A stretch of 64,000 bases of DNA from Ktedonobacterales bacterium (GTDB taxonomy: Bacteria > Chloroflexota > Ktedonobacteria > Ktedonobacterales > DATBGS01): contig DATBHW010000055.1 in the NCBI GenBank assembly GCA_036557285.1, forward strand, positions 124,001 to 188,000, read 5' to 3'. The position numbers were made by a program, and so were the translations under genes. The notes below the pieces were generated by a model. It was not told where the DNA came from and made no database searches. It was given only the letters and a program-made list of their open reading frames with translations. How positions within the stretch are numbered: the first letter of the stretch is position 1; each line of letters begins with the position of its first letter. Of this stretch, positions 17,381 through 26,005 are shown piece after piece.

Positions 17381-18475
17381 CTAGGGCGTCTGCTGCTGCG
17401 CTTTTGCTTTGGCTTTTCTGGATGTGCTGCGAGAGGCCGGGCGCTTCTCCGATCTGGATGCGCTGCGTGAGGGGGAGCGGCTCTCCTCGCGCCGTCCAAG
17501 GGAGGGCAGCCAGTAAGGTGTACCGGTGGAACTCAGCCGGGCATAGATCGTAATCAGCTTGGCAAGCTGGCGGCCTTTGGGCAAGCCGAACAACGAGCGA
17601 AAGAGGAATGCCCAGGCTCCACGCCCGGTGCCGACGACCCAGCGTTCGCTCCGGCGGAAATAATCCACTTTGAGCATACTGATCTCCTCCCAGCGGCTGC
17701 GTACCACGCGGAACATAGTCTTATATTCTATCCCATCGCTGCGCAAAGTGACACGGGTACTCGCCAGACTCAGCATCATCAGGCTGCTAAACAGCCCGGC
17801 GAACGCCCCGGCAATCCCCTGTGCCAGGAAGAGACGGTCATCAACGCCATAGAGCAGCCCATTGACAAGCAGATAGATGAGATACAGAACAGCGATGATA
17901 AGCGGGATGCCACCAAGGAGGCGCAGAATGAACCGTTGATAGGGGCGATAGCGGTAGACGCCCAGCACGCGCCCTTGCAGAATGGCTCGCTCTGGCCGCT
18001 CGCGGGGCGGGGCATACGGGTCATCTACGATCAAATGCCAGATGGCGCGAAAGAGTGGAAAGATGGCGCGCTTGAATCCCCTGGCAGCAAACACCACCAG
18101 GAGCCGCAAGCCTCGCGCCAGCCCTTTTAACAGGCGGAACCCGCTTTGCCTGGATTTGCGCGGGCTGGCGGCGCGTCGGGCGCGCCGGTTGGGGCCAGCA
18201 GCTTTGCTTTCCGCCTGCTGGCGTGATCGAGGCGGCGGGGGAAAGAAGAAATCGGTGCGCGCGCTCTCCGGTTCAGGCTCCGGCTCCGGCTCTATGATGA
18301 GCGGCTGCACCTCTTCGGAGATGACGATAGCCGTGGTATCAATGATGGTCGGATCAGATTCCGGCTGCTGCCCGGCAATAAATGACTCTTCAACCGGCGC
18401 GACTGGTTCCGCCGCGTCGCTGACTGGTATTGATGGTTTGCGTCGGCGCGCGCGTGTGCGGGGTTCTGGTGTCAT
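17381..18475 (-). CDS. Membrane protein with disordered tails and PH-like domain
   Basis: 364 residues. N-terminal 100 residues are acidic then basic and low in complexity, with an EPEPEPEPE run; residues about 180-230 hold two helices (FILRLLGGIPLIIAVLYLIYLLVNGL and a Gly/Ala/Leu-rich one); then a beta-rich segment with TRVTLRSDGIEYKTMFRVVRSRWEEISML, typical of bPH folds. The C-terminus is Ser/Arg/Lys-rich. It precedes, and is likely co-transcribed with, the smaller PH-like membrane protein gene. No function known. Confidence 0.65.
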   Translation of the reverse strand: MTPEPRTRARRRKPSIPVSDAAEPVAPVEESFIAGQQPESDPTIIDTTAIVISEEVQPLIIEPEPEPEPESARTDFFFPPPPRSRQQAESKAAGPNRRARRAASPRKSRQSGFRLLKGLARGLRLLVVFAARGFKRAIFPLFRAIWHLIVDDPYAPPRERPERAILQGRVLGVYRYRPYQRFILRLLGGIPLIIAVLYLIYLLVNGLLYGVDDRLFLAQGIAGAFAGLFSSLMMLSLASTRVTLRSDGIEYKTMFRVVRSRWEEISMLKVDYFRRSERWVVGTGRGAWAFLFRSLFGLPKGRQLAKLITIYARLSSTGTPYWLPSLGRREESRSPSRSASRSEKRPASRSTSRKAKAKAQQQTP

Positions 18476-18584
18476 CCGCCCATCCTCGCTTCCAGAAGTC
18501 TTCCGCCTGTGTGTGCAGGCATGACGATTGTACCATGCTGGCGGTTGAAAGGCTAGCTTTTTAGCCGAGATAGGCCATTATTTT

Positions 18585-21500
18585 TTATGCGTCGTCGAGC
18601 AGCGCGCGGCCCTGCGCGGTGACGGTCAGGACGTTATACTCGCTGCGCTCGTCGCGCTGAAGATAGCCCGCGTCTAGCATCCCTTGCGCCATTTTTTCGA
18701 TGCGCGAGGTACTGAGCGTGGCGAGTCGGCCATAGTAGGCCGAACGCTTGCCAGAAAGCGGCGCGGCAATGGAGCCGGTGAGGATGCGCGCCAGGCCGGT
18801 TTTGCCCACGCCAACAGGCAGGCTGAGCAGGCAGAGCAAGATGGTCTGTTCGCCGGCCCCCAGGTCGGCGTCGCTGCCGCTGCGCTGGCGGCGGGCTGCT
18901 CTGCTGGTTTTGCCTGGGCGATTGGACGGGTGCGCCGGGGCGCAGCGATCACAGACGCCGCAGGAGCGGGTCATCGCTTCGGCGAAGTGGCGCGCGATAG
19001 TCTTATGGCGGCACATCGTACTGCGCGCGTAGCTGGCGAGACGCGCGATCTGGGCCTCGCGCTGCTCCTGAAGGGTATCGAGCAAATCTTGCAGGCGCTG
19101 GGTCGCGTCGGGCGGCGCGGGCAGCAGTTCTATGAGCATCTGCCGCTGATTGGCGCGGTAATCCAGCAGGCCCACGTCGCGCCAGGCGAGCAGCCGCTCT
19201 TCGAGTTCGCCGGGGCGCAGATCAAGCTGCGCAGCCAGCGCGAGCAGATCGACGCTCGGCGGCTTCTGCGAGATCAGGTCGGCGGCTTTGATGAAGGCGG
19301 CGAGTTCGGGCGGCTGCTGGTCGTTTACGCCATGCCAGGTGACGGAAGCCGCGCGGGGAGCGTCAAAGTGGCGTGTCAGCAGGCCGCCGCGTTCGAGCAG
19401 GCTGATGCTCACGCGCACCATCGTATCGCTGGCCTCGCGCTCGCTCGTCTGCATCAGCGTATTGATGGCGCGTTCCAGTTCAGCCGAGGCGACAAGACCC
19501 AACTTGCCGCCCGCGCCCATCTGCCGCCTGATCTCGCCATAGACGGCGCGCAGGAAGGGCAGGTCAAGCGTATCCTGGCGCAGCCAGCGGCTCAACTGGC
19601 TCTTATCGCCGCCGGAATAAAACAGCACGCAGCGCGCCGGACGACCATCGCGCCCGGCGCGCCCCGACTCCTGGCAGTAGGCTTCCAGCGAGTTGGGCAG
19701 ATTGTAATGGATGATAAAGCGCACGTCGGCTTTGTCAATGCCCATGCCAAACGCGACGGTTGCCACGATGACTCGCGTCTGCCCGCTCATAAATGCGTTT
19801 TGCGCCTGGGTGCGTTCGTCGGTGTTCATGCCCGCGTGATAATGCGCGGCTTTGATGCCCTGCTGGCGCAGAAAATAGGCCAGCTTCTCGCAGCTTTCGC
19901 GGGAGCGTGCGTAGACGATGCCGGGGCCGCCCGTCTCGGCGCAGAGCGCGGCCAGGGCGCGCAGCTTATCTTCCTGGCTCTCCAGATGCTCGACTTCGTA
20001 GCGCAGATTGGGCCGGAAGACTCCGGTGGTGATCACGCGCAGCCGCCGACCCAGCGCGCCGCCAATCTCCTGGCGCATATCCGGCGTGGCGGTGGCTGTC
20101 AGCGCCAGGATAGGTAGCGCGCCCGCGCCATCCTGCGCCTGCTCGGCCATCGCGCGCAGCGCCTTGGGGATGAAGAGATAGTCGGGGCGAAAGTCGTGGC
20201 CCCATTGCGAGATGCAGTGCGCCTCATCAATCACAAAGAGCGAGACGCGCGCCCGGCGCAGGGCGTGAATAAAGGCTGGCTGGCGCAGCCGTTCGGGCGC
20301 GACATAGACCAGCTTCAGCCTGCCTTCGGCCAGTTCGCGCAAGCGGCGCTCCTGCTCTGACGTGTCCAGTTCGCTGTTGATAAAGGCCGTGTGTGCGCGC
20401 ATCGTTTCCGGCAGATTTTGCACCTGATCGCGCATCAAGGCGATCAGCGGCGAAATCAAGACCGTCGCGCCGGGCAAGAGCATAGCGGGCAGTTGATAGC
20501 AGAGCGATTTGCCTGCGCCAGTGGGCATCAGCGCCAGCGAGTCTTCGCCAGCCAGCGCCGCTTGAATAACGTCAATCTGCCCTGGCCGGAAGCTTTCATA
20601 GCCGAAGTGATCGCGCAGCGCCTCCAGCAGTTCCGGCGGCGCTTCGGTGGCAAGCTCTGCTGGCTCTGGTGGCTCAGGGATGTCGTCTGATTCTTCGGGC
20701 CGGATGACGAGTGTAGATTCGCGCTTTTTGAGCGCGGCTTTCGGGGGCGGCGGCGCGGCGCGCTGCAATTGGCCCTGACGCGCCAGACGCAGCCGCTCTG
20801 CCAGCCGCTGATCTTCGCGCCTGGCGAGATCTGCCAGCCGGGCATCCAGTTCCGCCAGCCAATCCTCATCGCCCAGCCGTTCAGCAATCTCGCGGGCATT
20901 GTGCAGCGCCCAGCGCGAGGGATGATCGCCATAAGCGGCAAAGATGCCCGCCAGTTCGCGGCGCGCGGCCTCTTCATCGCCGATGGCGGCGTGGTAGCGC
21001 GCCATGCCCAGCAGACCGCTGGTGCTGGTTGGCGAGCGGCGCAGAATCTCAGCATAGGCGTCCTGGGCGGTTTCCAGATCGGTGCAGGCCAGCGCCACGT
21101 CGCCAATGATATTCCAGGCGGTGATCTGCCCGCTGTGCGTTTCGCGTAGCTGCTGGCAAAGCGTGGTGGCCGTATCTTGCTGACCCAGGATCAGCAAAAG
21201 CTGCGCGTACAGGCGATAGCCCATCACGGCGTCACTCTTTGCCAGCCGTGCCTCCAGAATGGCGCGCGCCCGTTCTAGCTGGCCCAGTTCCAGGCACGCC
21301 TCGGCGCACTGATCGGCAAGCGAAACGTTATCATAGGCGACGATGCAGGCGCTTTCCAGCGCGCGCTGCGCTTCCTCAATCTCTCCCCGGCGAAAGCGCG
21401 CGCGAGCCAGCGCGAGGCACAGGTCAACGGGGAGTTCGTCCAGCGCGAGGTCAGTCAGATCAAGGGGAACGTCAGTGAGTTCTTCTTGCTCGGCAGCGCC

Positions 21501-21587
21501 TTCAGCCGCATCCGTATCGGCGGCCTCCACACCGGCTGCGGGTTCGCCTCCGGCTGCGGGCGCGTCAGTCCGTGTTCCATCTCCCAT
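18585..21587 (-). CDS. recQ: RecQ-family DNA helicase with N-terminal TPR region
   Basis: 1000 residues. Residues about 50-270 form TPR-like helical pairs (LCLALARARFRRGEIEEAQRALESA and further units), followed by a Pro-rich linker. The RecQ helicase starts near 320 (HFGYESFRPGQ), with Walker A MPTGAGKS (about 357), DEAH (about 453), motif VI QESGRAGRDGRP and a zinc-binding RQC segment (CRHKTIARHF ... CGVCDRC, about 859-880); a winged-helix end follows. It unwinds DNA in recombination and repair. The TPR part is not found in ordinary RecQ and suggests a protein-binding role. No HRDC domain is evident. Confidence 0.9.
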   Translation of the reverse strand: MGDGTRTDAPAAGGEPAAGVEAADTDAAEGAAEQEELTDVPLDLTDLALDELPVDLCLALARARFRRGEIEEAQRALESACIVAYDNVSLADQCAEACLELGQLERARAILEARLAKSDAVMGYRLYAQLLLILGQQDTATTLCQQLRETHSGQITAWNIIGDVALACTDLETAQDAYAEILRRSPTSTSGLLGMARYHAAIGDEEAARRELAGIFAAYGDHPSRWALHNAREIAERLGDEDWLAELDARLADLARREDQRLAERLRLARQGQLQRAAPPPPKAALKKRESTLVIRPEESDDIPEPPEPAELATEAPPELLEALRDHFGYESFRPGQIDVIQAALAGEDSLALMPTGAGKSLCYQLPAMLLPGATVLISPLIALMRDQVQNLPETMRAHTAFINSELDTSEQERRLRELAEGRLKLVYVAPERLRQPAFIHALRRARVSLFVIDEAHCISQWGHDFRPDYLFIPKALRAMAEQAQDGAGALPILALTATATPDMRQEIGGALGRRLRVITTGVFRPNLRYEVEHLESQEDKLRALAALCAETGGPGIVYARSRESCEKLAYFLRQQGIKAAHYHAGMNTDERTQAQNAFMSGQTRVIVATVAFGMGIDKADVRFIIHYNLPNSLEAYCQESGRAGRDGRPARCVLFYSGGDKSQLSRWLRQDTLDLPFLRAVYGEIRRQMGAGGKLGLVASAELERAINTLMQTSEREASDTMVRVSISLLERGGLLTRHFDAPRAASVTWHGVNDQQPPELAAFIKAADLISQKPPSVDLLALAAQLDLRPGELEERLLAWRDVGLLDYRANQRQMLIELLPAPPDATQRLQDLLDTLQEQREAQIARLASYARSTMCRHKTIARHFAEAMTRSCGVCDRCAPAHPSNRPGKTSRAARRQRSGSDADLGAGEQTILLCLLSLPVGVGKTGLARILTGSIAAPLSGKRSAYYGRLATLSTSRIEKMAQGMLDAGYLQRDERSEYNVLTVTAQGRALLDDA

Positions 21588-21682
21588 AATGGCGCTCCAC
21601 GCTCACGCTCGTTAAGAACATCTTTGCAAGGGGTTGCAAAGATAGTGTAGCACGCCTGGCAAGACGGTCTGAAAGTCTGGCT

Positions 21683-22111
21683 TCAGTCTTTGGGGGGATG
21701 CCAGCCTGCCTCTACCCACCTTCGGCGCGCCCTGACCAGGCTTTCTCGATTCAGATTCAATAATTCAATTGTTACCCGGCCTACTGCGGTAAGACCAACG
21801 ATGGTTTCTCCCGTTGGTGTCCAGGCAAAATGTTCACTCCAGCGTTGCTGCCGGGGATTGAAGAGGGGTACGATCTCGTCAGTGGCCTGATCAAGTGCGG
21901 CAACTCGATCACCCTTATAATCATTGCACAGTTTACAGGCAAGCCAAAGATTCTCATCCTCGGTTCGCCCAGCCAGGGATTCTGGGATGATGTGATCTAT
22001 TTCCATAGGCGTACCAGTAAGCTCTTCTTGCGTCAAACAGTAGCCGCAGCGAAAGCGCGCCTGCTCAGATACTCGAAGACGCAGCGCCTTAGAGATGTAG
22101 GCTTTGCTCAT
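21683..22111 (-). CDS. HNH endonuclease domain protein
   Basis: 142 residues with a full HNH core: FRCGYCLTQEELTGTPMEIDHIIPES (CxxC and the catalytic His), then DENLWLACKLCNDYKGDR (Asn, CxxC, Asn, Lys). The C-terminal third is the NP-RQQRWSEHFAW / GRVTIELLNLN segment seen in many small HNH proteins of Cyanobacteria and Chloroflexota. It probably nicks or cuts DNA. Its ATG overlaps the stop of the upstream RHH-like gene in an ATGA junction, so the two are translated together. Confidence 0.85.
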   Translation of the reverse strand: MSKAYISKALRLRVSEQARFRCGYCLTQEELTGTPMEIDHIIPESLAGRTEDENLWLACKLCNDYKGDRVAALDQATDEIVPLFNPRQQRWSEHFAWTPTGETIVGLTAVGRVTIELLNLNRESLVRARRRWVEAGWHPPKD

Positions 22112-22521
22112 AGCTTTTTGAGCAAGACATTCACATCATGTCCGCGCCGTTTCAGAATCGCTGCTGCCTCTGCGCGGATAAGCATCGTTCGCTCATACTG
22201 ACGCATTAGCCAGGCTAATCGCTCCTTTTCAGCATCTGTCAGCCCTTCGCGCTGACGCTTAAAGTGTAATGCTTCGATTTCATCGGACCTCTTTCGTGAA
22301 AGATGGCTTCGCGCTGCTTGCCACAATGCCGCATCGTCCAGGACCACCATAGAGTTCAGCATCTCTTTAAGATCAGCAGGGATGCGATCATCTCCAGGCG
22401 CTCCTGCTGCCAGCATGTCTACCACTTCATCCTCAATGGTGTGGCGCGCCTTTGCCGCGCGCTGCTGGAGGCGCTGATAGAGATCATCGGGGATATTGAG
22501 TGTCAGTGTTTGCTGCGCCAT
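22108..22521 (-). CDS. RHH-like protein coupled to the HNH gene
   Basis: 137 residues. N-terminus TLTLNIPDDLYQRLQQRAAKARHTIEDEVVDMLA resembles a ribbon-helix-helix DNA-binding fold; the rest is helical and charged (LTDAEKERLAWLMRQYERTMLIRAEAAAILKRRGHDV). The stop overlaps the HNH start by four bases. The order RHH first, HNH second recalls an antitoxin-effector or a DNA-targeting pair, but no tested function is known to me. Start ATG 22521 follows a moderate RBS. Confidence 0.7.
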   Translation of the reverse strand: MAQQTLTLNIPDDLYQRLQQRAAKARHTIEDEVVDMLAAGAPGDDRIPADLKEMLNSMVVLDDAALWQAARSHLSRKRSDEIEALHFKRQREGLTDAEKERLAWLMRQYERTMLIRAEAAAILKRRGHDVNVLLKKL

Positions 22522-22684
22522 TGCTTCACCTCACTTTCCTTTCTCTGGCCTCCTCAAGTATCGCACTCTCTCCCTCAACGAGCAACCCATACCCCATTCT
22601 TTAAGCAGCCGCTGGATACCCCACCGAGCGGATCATGCCAGCAGCGGGAAGATCAGCACTCTATGGGCAAGATAATCTCGTGCC

Positions 22685-23956
22685 TCACTTTCCAGGGGCG
22701 GCGATCTCGGCGGGGGAAGCTACGGGCAGGTCTGGAAAGAGCGCGTGGGTCAGCGCATCAGCGGCCAGCAGCACCCCAAAGCGCCAGAGGATATGCGCCC
22801 TGGCAGGCTCTTGCTGCCCCATCGCTTGCTGGCGCTGGAACCCCAGGCTGCATCCCTGAACCCCGTAGGCGCCTAGATCGCTGATTTGCCAGGCGTCTCC
22901 AAACCGCGCCTGCATGAGCGCCATTCCGATCTCACAGGGGAGCAGGGCTAGTTGATCTGGAAGGGAAGGGGCTAGCATCGGCGGTCCTTCGGCCATCTGC
23001 CAGCCGTTCGCGCTCGAATAGGACAGGAACAGGTTCGCATAGCCAGCCGTGGGATAGGTGACATCGCTGACGACGCCCCCGGAGGCGCTTCTAAATTGCC
23101 AGCGCAGCGCCAGGGCCACGTAGATACCCCAGACCGGGCCATGTAGTTCGGCCATGAACTGCGGACCGCTGCTCACAGGACACACCTGGGCCTGACAGAA
23201 TTGATGATATGGATCGGTGAGCGAGGCGCGCGGGAACAGGCTGGTCGTGGCCTGAAGGGGCGCTGCTGTGCGCTGACTGGTAATGGTCCCGTTCGCTGAG
23301 GCGCGGGTGGCAATGGCGGCGTGAGCAGGAATCGTGAGCTTGCTCTGCGTACTCAAGACCTGCCGGAGAAGGGCGGCGACCTGACCCTGCTGGTCCGGCA
23401 GCAGGTCATCCCAGGACACCCCCAGGAACAGCGCGTAAGAGGGGAAGCCGGTCACGCCATGCACAGTCATGACGCCCAGGCTCTTGCCCGGCGCAGAGCC
23501 AGCCTTGAGGCCGCTGCACGCGCCAGGGGGGAAGTAGCCCATCGTCGGCAAGCGGGAAAGGGTGAAGTGGCACGAGACGGGCCGGAACGGCGGAGCCGCC
23601 AGGGTAATCGTGTAGTCATCCCCATGCGCGGCGACCAGCAGTGGAGCGGCGGAATCCTGGCGCTTGCCGTTGATGGTGACAGTTCCAAAGGCGAGGTTGC
23701 TCTCGATGACCAGCGAGGGCGAGGAGACGAACAGGGTTGGGGTGGGCGTGGAGGCGACGGACGGCGCTGGCACGATCACCGAGCGCAGGGTGAAGGCAGC
23801 CACCACCAGCATGGCGACGACCAGACCAAGCTGCGCCAGCCGTTTGCGTCGGGACGGCGGACGAGCGAGCAGCGTCTCAAGCTCGATGAGGGGTAAAGGC
23901 TCCCCGGCGCTGTCTTCTGCGGACAGATTTGTCGGATCATCCGGCTGCTGCGTCAT
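22685..23956 (-). CDS. Membrane-anchored secreted protein, Thr-Pro linker
   Basis: 423 residues. Cytoplasmic N-terminus of about 40 residues, one helix (about 41-62, LAQLGLVVAMLVVAAFTLRSVIV), a short linker (ASTPTPTLFVS), and a long extracellular part with pairs of cysteines but no domain I can name; the stretch NLAFGTVTINGKRQ looks like a PEGA-type beta segment. ATG 23956 is preceded by AGGAG; an open frame upstream reaches into the antitoxin promoter and is not supported. Function unknown. Confidence 0.65.
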   Translation of the reverse strand: MTQQPDDPTNLSAEDSAGEPLPLIELETLLARPPSRRKRLAQLGLVVAMLVVAAFTLRSVIVPAPSVASTPTPTLFVSSPSLVIESNLAFGTVTINGKRQDSAAPLLVAAHGDDYTITLAAPPFRPVSCHFTLSRLPTMGYFPPGACSGLKAGSAPGKSLGVMTVHGVTGFPSYALFLGVSWDDLLPDQQGQVAALLRQVLSTQSKLTIPAHAAIATRASANGTITSQRTAAPLQATTSLFPRASLTDPYHQFCQAQVCPVSSGPQFMAELHGPVWGIYVALALRWQFRSASGGVVSDVTYPTAGYANLFLSYSSANGWQMAEGPPMLAPSLPDQLALLPCEIGMALMQARFGDAWQISDLGAYGVQGCSLGFQRQQAMGQQEPARAHILWRFGVLLAADALTHALFPDLPVASPAEIAAPGK

Positions 23957-24050
23957 GCGGCGCTCCTGGTGGATACGTGTTGGCTCTTTGCGCCAAGAAT
24001 AGCAGATGAAGGGCAAGTTGTATAGCCCGGTTGCAGCTAAAATTATCGGA

Positions 24051-24095
24051 TTGATTATTGTACCAAATGATGCTATTCTGTACGAAATAGTACAA
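24051..24095 (+). promoter_or_regulatory. Antitoxin promoter and operator-like palindrome
   Basis: TTGATT (24051-24056), 17-bp spacer, TATTCT (24074-24079) with the extended TGC. Overlapping the -10 is the palindrome TGTACGAAATAGTACA (24079-24094), and TTGTAC occurs again at 24058. The core resembles the TGTACA half-sites bound by YefM/Phd antitoxins, so autoregulation is likely. Confidence 0.6.
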
Positions 24096-24110
24096 AAGAA
24101 AGGGGAAACG

Positions 24111-24443
24111 ATGAGCGAAAGCCAACCTATCACTGAGGTTATCCAGGCATCCGAGGCCCGGCAGCAGTGGAGCCAGCTTCTTAACAAGGTGTTTCGCGGG
24201 GAAATGCGGGTACTCGTTGAGAAAAGTGGCATCCCAGTTGCCGCCATTATCTCTGCTGAAGACCTCAAGCGGCTGAAGCAGTTGGAAGCTGAGCGGGCAG
24301 AGCGATTTGCTATTCTCGATGAGATACAAGAAGCGTTTAAGGATGTGCCAACGGCTGAGCTTGAGCGCGAGGTGGCAAAGGCGATCCATGAGGTGCGAGA
24401 GGAAGGTCGCGCAGATGAGCGCGATCAGCATCCTTTGATCTGA
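24111..24443 (+). CDS. Phd/YefM-family antitoxin
   Basis: 110 residues. N-terminal DNA-binding part EVIQASEARQQWSQLLNKVFRGEMRVLVEKSGIPVAAIISAEDLKRL is typical of Phd/YefM; the C-terminal half is charged and helical, as expected for the toxin-binding arm. ATG 24111 follows AAAGGGGAAACG. The end overlaps the start of what is left of a PIN toxin gene. Since that toxin is broken, the antitoxin is now an orphan, perhaps kept as a regulator or as protection against related toxins. Confidence 0.88.
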   Translation: MSESQPITEVIQASEARQQWSQLLNKVFRGEMRVLVEKSGIPVAAIISAEDLKRLKQLEAERAERFAILDEIQEAFKDVPTAELEREVAKAIHEVREEGRADERDQHPLI

Positions 24444-24583
24444 TTGTCGCTGCTGCGCTCAGTGGCCGCGCGGATTATCTGGTGACGGGCGATAAGAAGC
24501 TGGAAGAGCTTGGCTCCTATCAAGGGGTGACGCTCCTCAGTCCTCGCACCTTTCTGGAGGTCTTGGCAGACATCAATAATTGA
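24415..24583 (+). pseudogene. PIN-domain (VapC-like) toxin remnant
   Basis: An ATG at 24415 overlaps the antitoxin end as in intact pairs, but its frame stops after seven codons. From 24437 another frame reads DLIVAAALSGRADYLVTGDKKLEELGSY and on to a TGA at 24581-24583, which is the C-terminal quarter of a PIN nuclease (the D-DYLVTGDKKL acidic block). The N-terminal and middle parts, including the first catalytic Asp, are missing. A deletion of roughly 240 bp explains this; the toxin cannot be active. Confidence 0.75.
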
Positions 24584-24601
24584 GCTTTTCTCCTACCAGG
24601 C

Positions 24602-24630
24602 TTGACAGCTTCAGAAAGATCAGGTATAGT
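24602..24630 (+). promoter_or_regulatory. Strong sigma70-type promoter
   Basis: Perfect TTGACA (24602-24607), 17-bp spacer, TATAGT (24625-24630). Transcription would start about 24637, 277 bases before the next ATG. The intervening 24584-24913 region has no gene I can support; it contains a hairpin around 24662-24692 (CGCGGC ... GCCGCG). Confidence 0.7.
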
Positions 24631-24913
24631 ATGCTCATCCTATAGTAACCGAACGGCACGACGCGGCCAGTGTCAACAACACCAGCCGCGCCATTCACCC
24701 CAACCCTGAAACTACCAGGAGCCAAGGCTGCGAGCATTCTATCACCGGAAAAATTGCCCAATTGGTAGACCTCTCGGCGGCCATCTCTTGGAAAGCCAGC
24801 CCCAGCGAAACACATGCGGGCCTGGCTCTGACGGGGGATGGCCGTTCTGGCGTTGCGCGGGGCCACCTGCGCGACGCTGGCGGCGCGCGTGCCAGAAAGA
24901 GAGAGGCTCTCGT

Positions 24914-25435
24914 ATGTCGTCCTGGCGCTTTTCGTCCGTGTGGTCCCGCTTCTTTGGTTTCACCCCGGCTCAACCGGCCCGCTCTGTTCCCCCGCTGCCA
25001 AAGCGTCCCGCTCCCCAGGCCGCGCGCATCGTTTCGAGGGAGGCGTTAGAGATCGAGTGGCTGCTGCGCTGCCTGCCGCCCAGCGTGCAGATGGGGCTGC
25101 GGCCCGCTCTGCTGGCGCTCAAACGCGCGCGCCCATATAGCGGGGCGCTGCCGGTGGACGACTACACCTGGCCCGACATGCCGGGCGTCTGGCGGCCACC
25201 CTATAGCGCCGCTGTGCTGAAGATGAAGACGCTGGAAGGGCTGCGTGCGCGGCTGCACGATGACCTGAGCCTGGGCGTGGCGGCGCTCTACGCGCCGGAA
25301 CCTGTGCTGCCCAGGCCGATGCGCAACGCGCTGCTTGCCATGCAGGGGCGGCGGCTGGGACAGGTGAGCGAGGCGCTGGCGCGCTGGCTGAGGCCAGAGG
25401 AGGCGCTGCTGGTCTTCCAGCAGGAGTTATACTAA
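24914..25435 (+). CDS. Hypothetical protein
   Basis: 173 residues, Pro/Arg/Leu-rich, no family recognised. Residues about 50-173 look folded and helical (EALEIEWLLRCLPPSVQMGLRPALLALKRARPY; VLKMKTLEGLRARLHDDLSLGVAALY), while the start is basic and aromatic. ATG 24914 follows GAGAGGCTCTCGT. It is preceded by a strong promoter and a long leader, and its TAA is followed directly by a family B repeat. Confidence 0.5.
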   Translation: MSSWRFSSVWSRFFGFTPAQPARSVPPLPKRPAPQAARIVSREALEIEWLLRCLPPSVQMGLRPALLALKRARPYSGALPVDDYTWPDMPGVWRPPYSAAVLKMKTLEGLRARLHDDLSLGVAALYAPEPVLPRPMRNALLAMQGRRLGQVSEALARWLRPEEALLVFQQELY

Positions 25436-25535
25436 GGGCGCCTCACACAACCTCCGCACGAGCAGGGGCGGGGTTGTAGCGCCGTCCTTCCAGGCGGCAG
25501 GGGTGGGGCCAACCATCGGTTTTGTGAGGCATTCT
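25436..25535. repeat. Family B element, second full copy
   Basis: Same layout as 7763-7862: CGCCTCACACAACC at the left, GGTTTTGTGAGGCATTCT at the right, and an identical central block (AGCAGGGGCGGGGTTG, CGTCCTTCCAGGCGGCAGGG). It begins at the first base after a TAA stop codon. Confidence 0.85.
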
Positions 25536-25652
25536 AAATCCGGTTGCCTGCTGGTGGTCCCTGGCAGTTGGCTGAAGAGGGAAAAGTACGGGCATGGATT
25601 CTGCGGCAACCCATGCTGTATGTGACTGTTCCCACAGCAGAAGGGGGATAAG

Positions 25653-25943
25653 ATGTCAAGCTACGTGGTTCTCGCCAGGTGGACGGACCAGGGAATCAAG
25701 GGAGTCAAAGAAACCGTTCGACGCGCTCACCAATTCCGCGCTGATTGTGAACGTCGCGGCATCAGAGTGCATGACCTCTTTTGGACTCAGGGGCGCTATG
25801 ATGTCGCTGTGATCCTTGAGGCGCCCGATGAACAGGCGCTGATGGCAGAGACGCTTGCCCTGGGGAGCCTGGGCAATGCGCGCACCGAGACGCTGCGGGC
25901 GTTCACCGACGTTGAAATGGAGGGCATCCTGCGCAAGTTGTAG
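25653..25943 (+). CDS. GYD-domain protein
   Basis: 96 residues matching the GYD family: SSYVVLARWTDQGIKGVKETVRRA at the start, the GRYDVAVILEAPDEQALMAETLALGSLGNARTETLRAF core and a short end. These are small ferredoxin-like-fold proteins of unknown function, common in Actinobacteria and Chloroflexota. ATG 25653 has AGAAGGGGGATAAG upstream. It lies ahead of the glyQS T-box transcript, which has its own promoter. Confidence 0.85.
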   Translation: MSSYVVLARWTDQGIKGVKETVRRAHQFRADCERRGIRVHDLFWTQGRYDVAVILEAPDEQALMAETLALGSLGNARTETLRAFTDVEMEGILRKL

Positions 25944-25970
25944 AGGCTGGCCGCTATGACCGCCAGGTTC

Positions 25971-25999
25971 TTGCAAGCTGGCCGATTTTATCGTATACT
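25971..25999 (+). promoter_or_regulatory. Promoter of the T-box / glyQS transcript
   Basis: TTGCAA (25971-25976), 17-bp spacer, TATACT (25994-25999). The start of transcription would be about 26006, just ahead of the T-box stem I. Confidence 0.7.
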
Positions 26000-26005
26000 A
26001 TTCGG

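Noticed and set aside
18684-20117. 477-codon open frame opposite recQ
   Set aside because: Shadow of the helicase core, no conserved motif.
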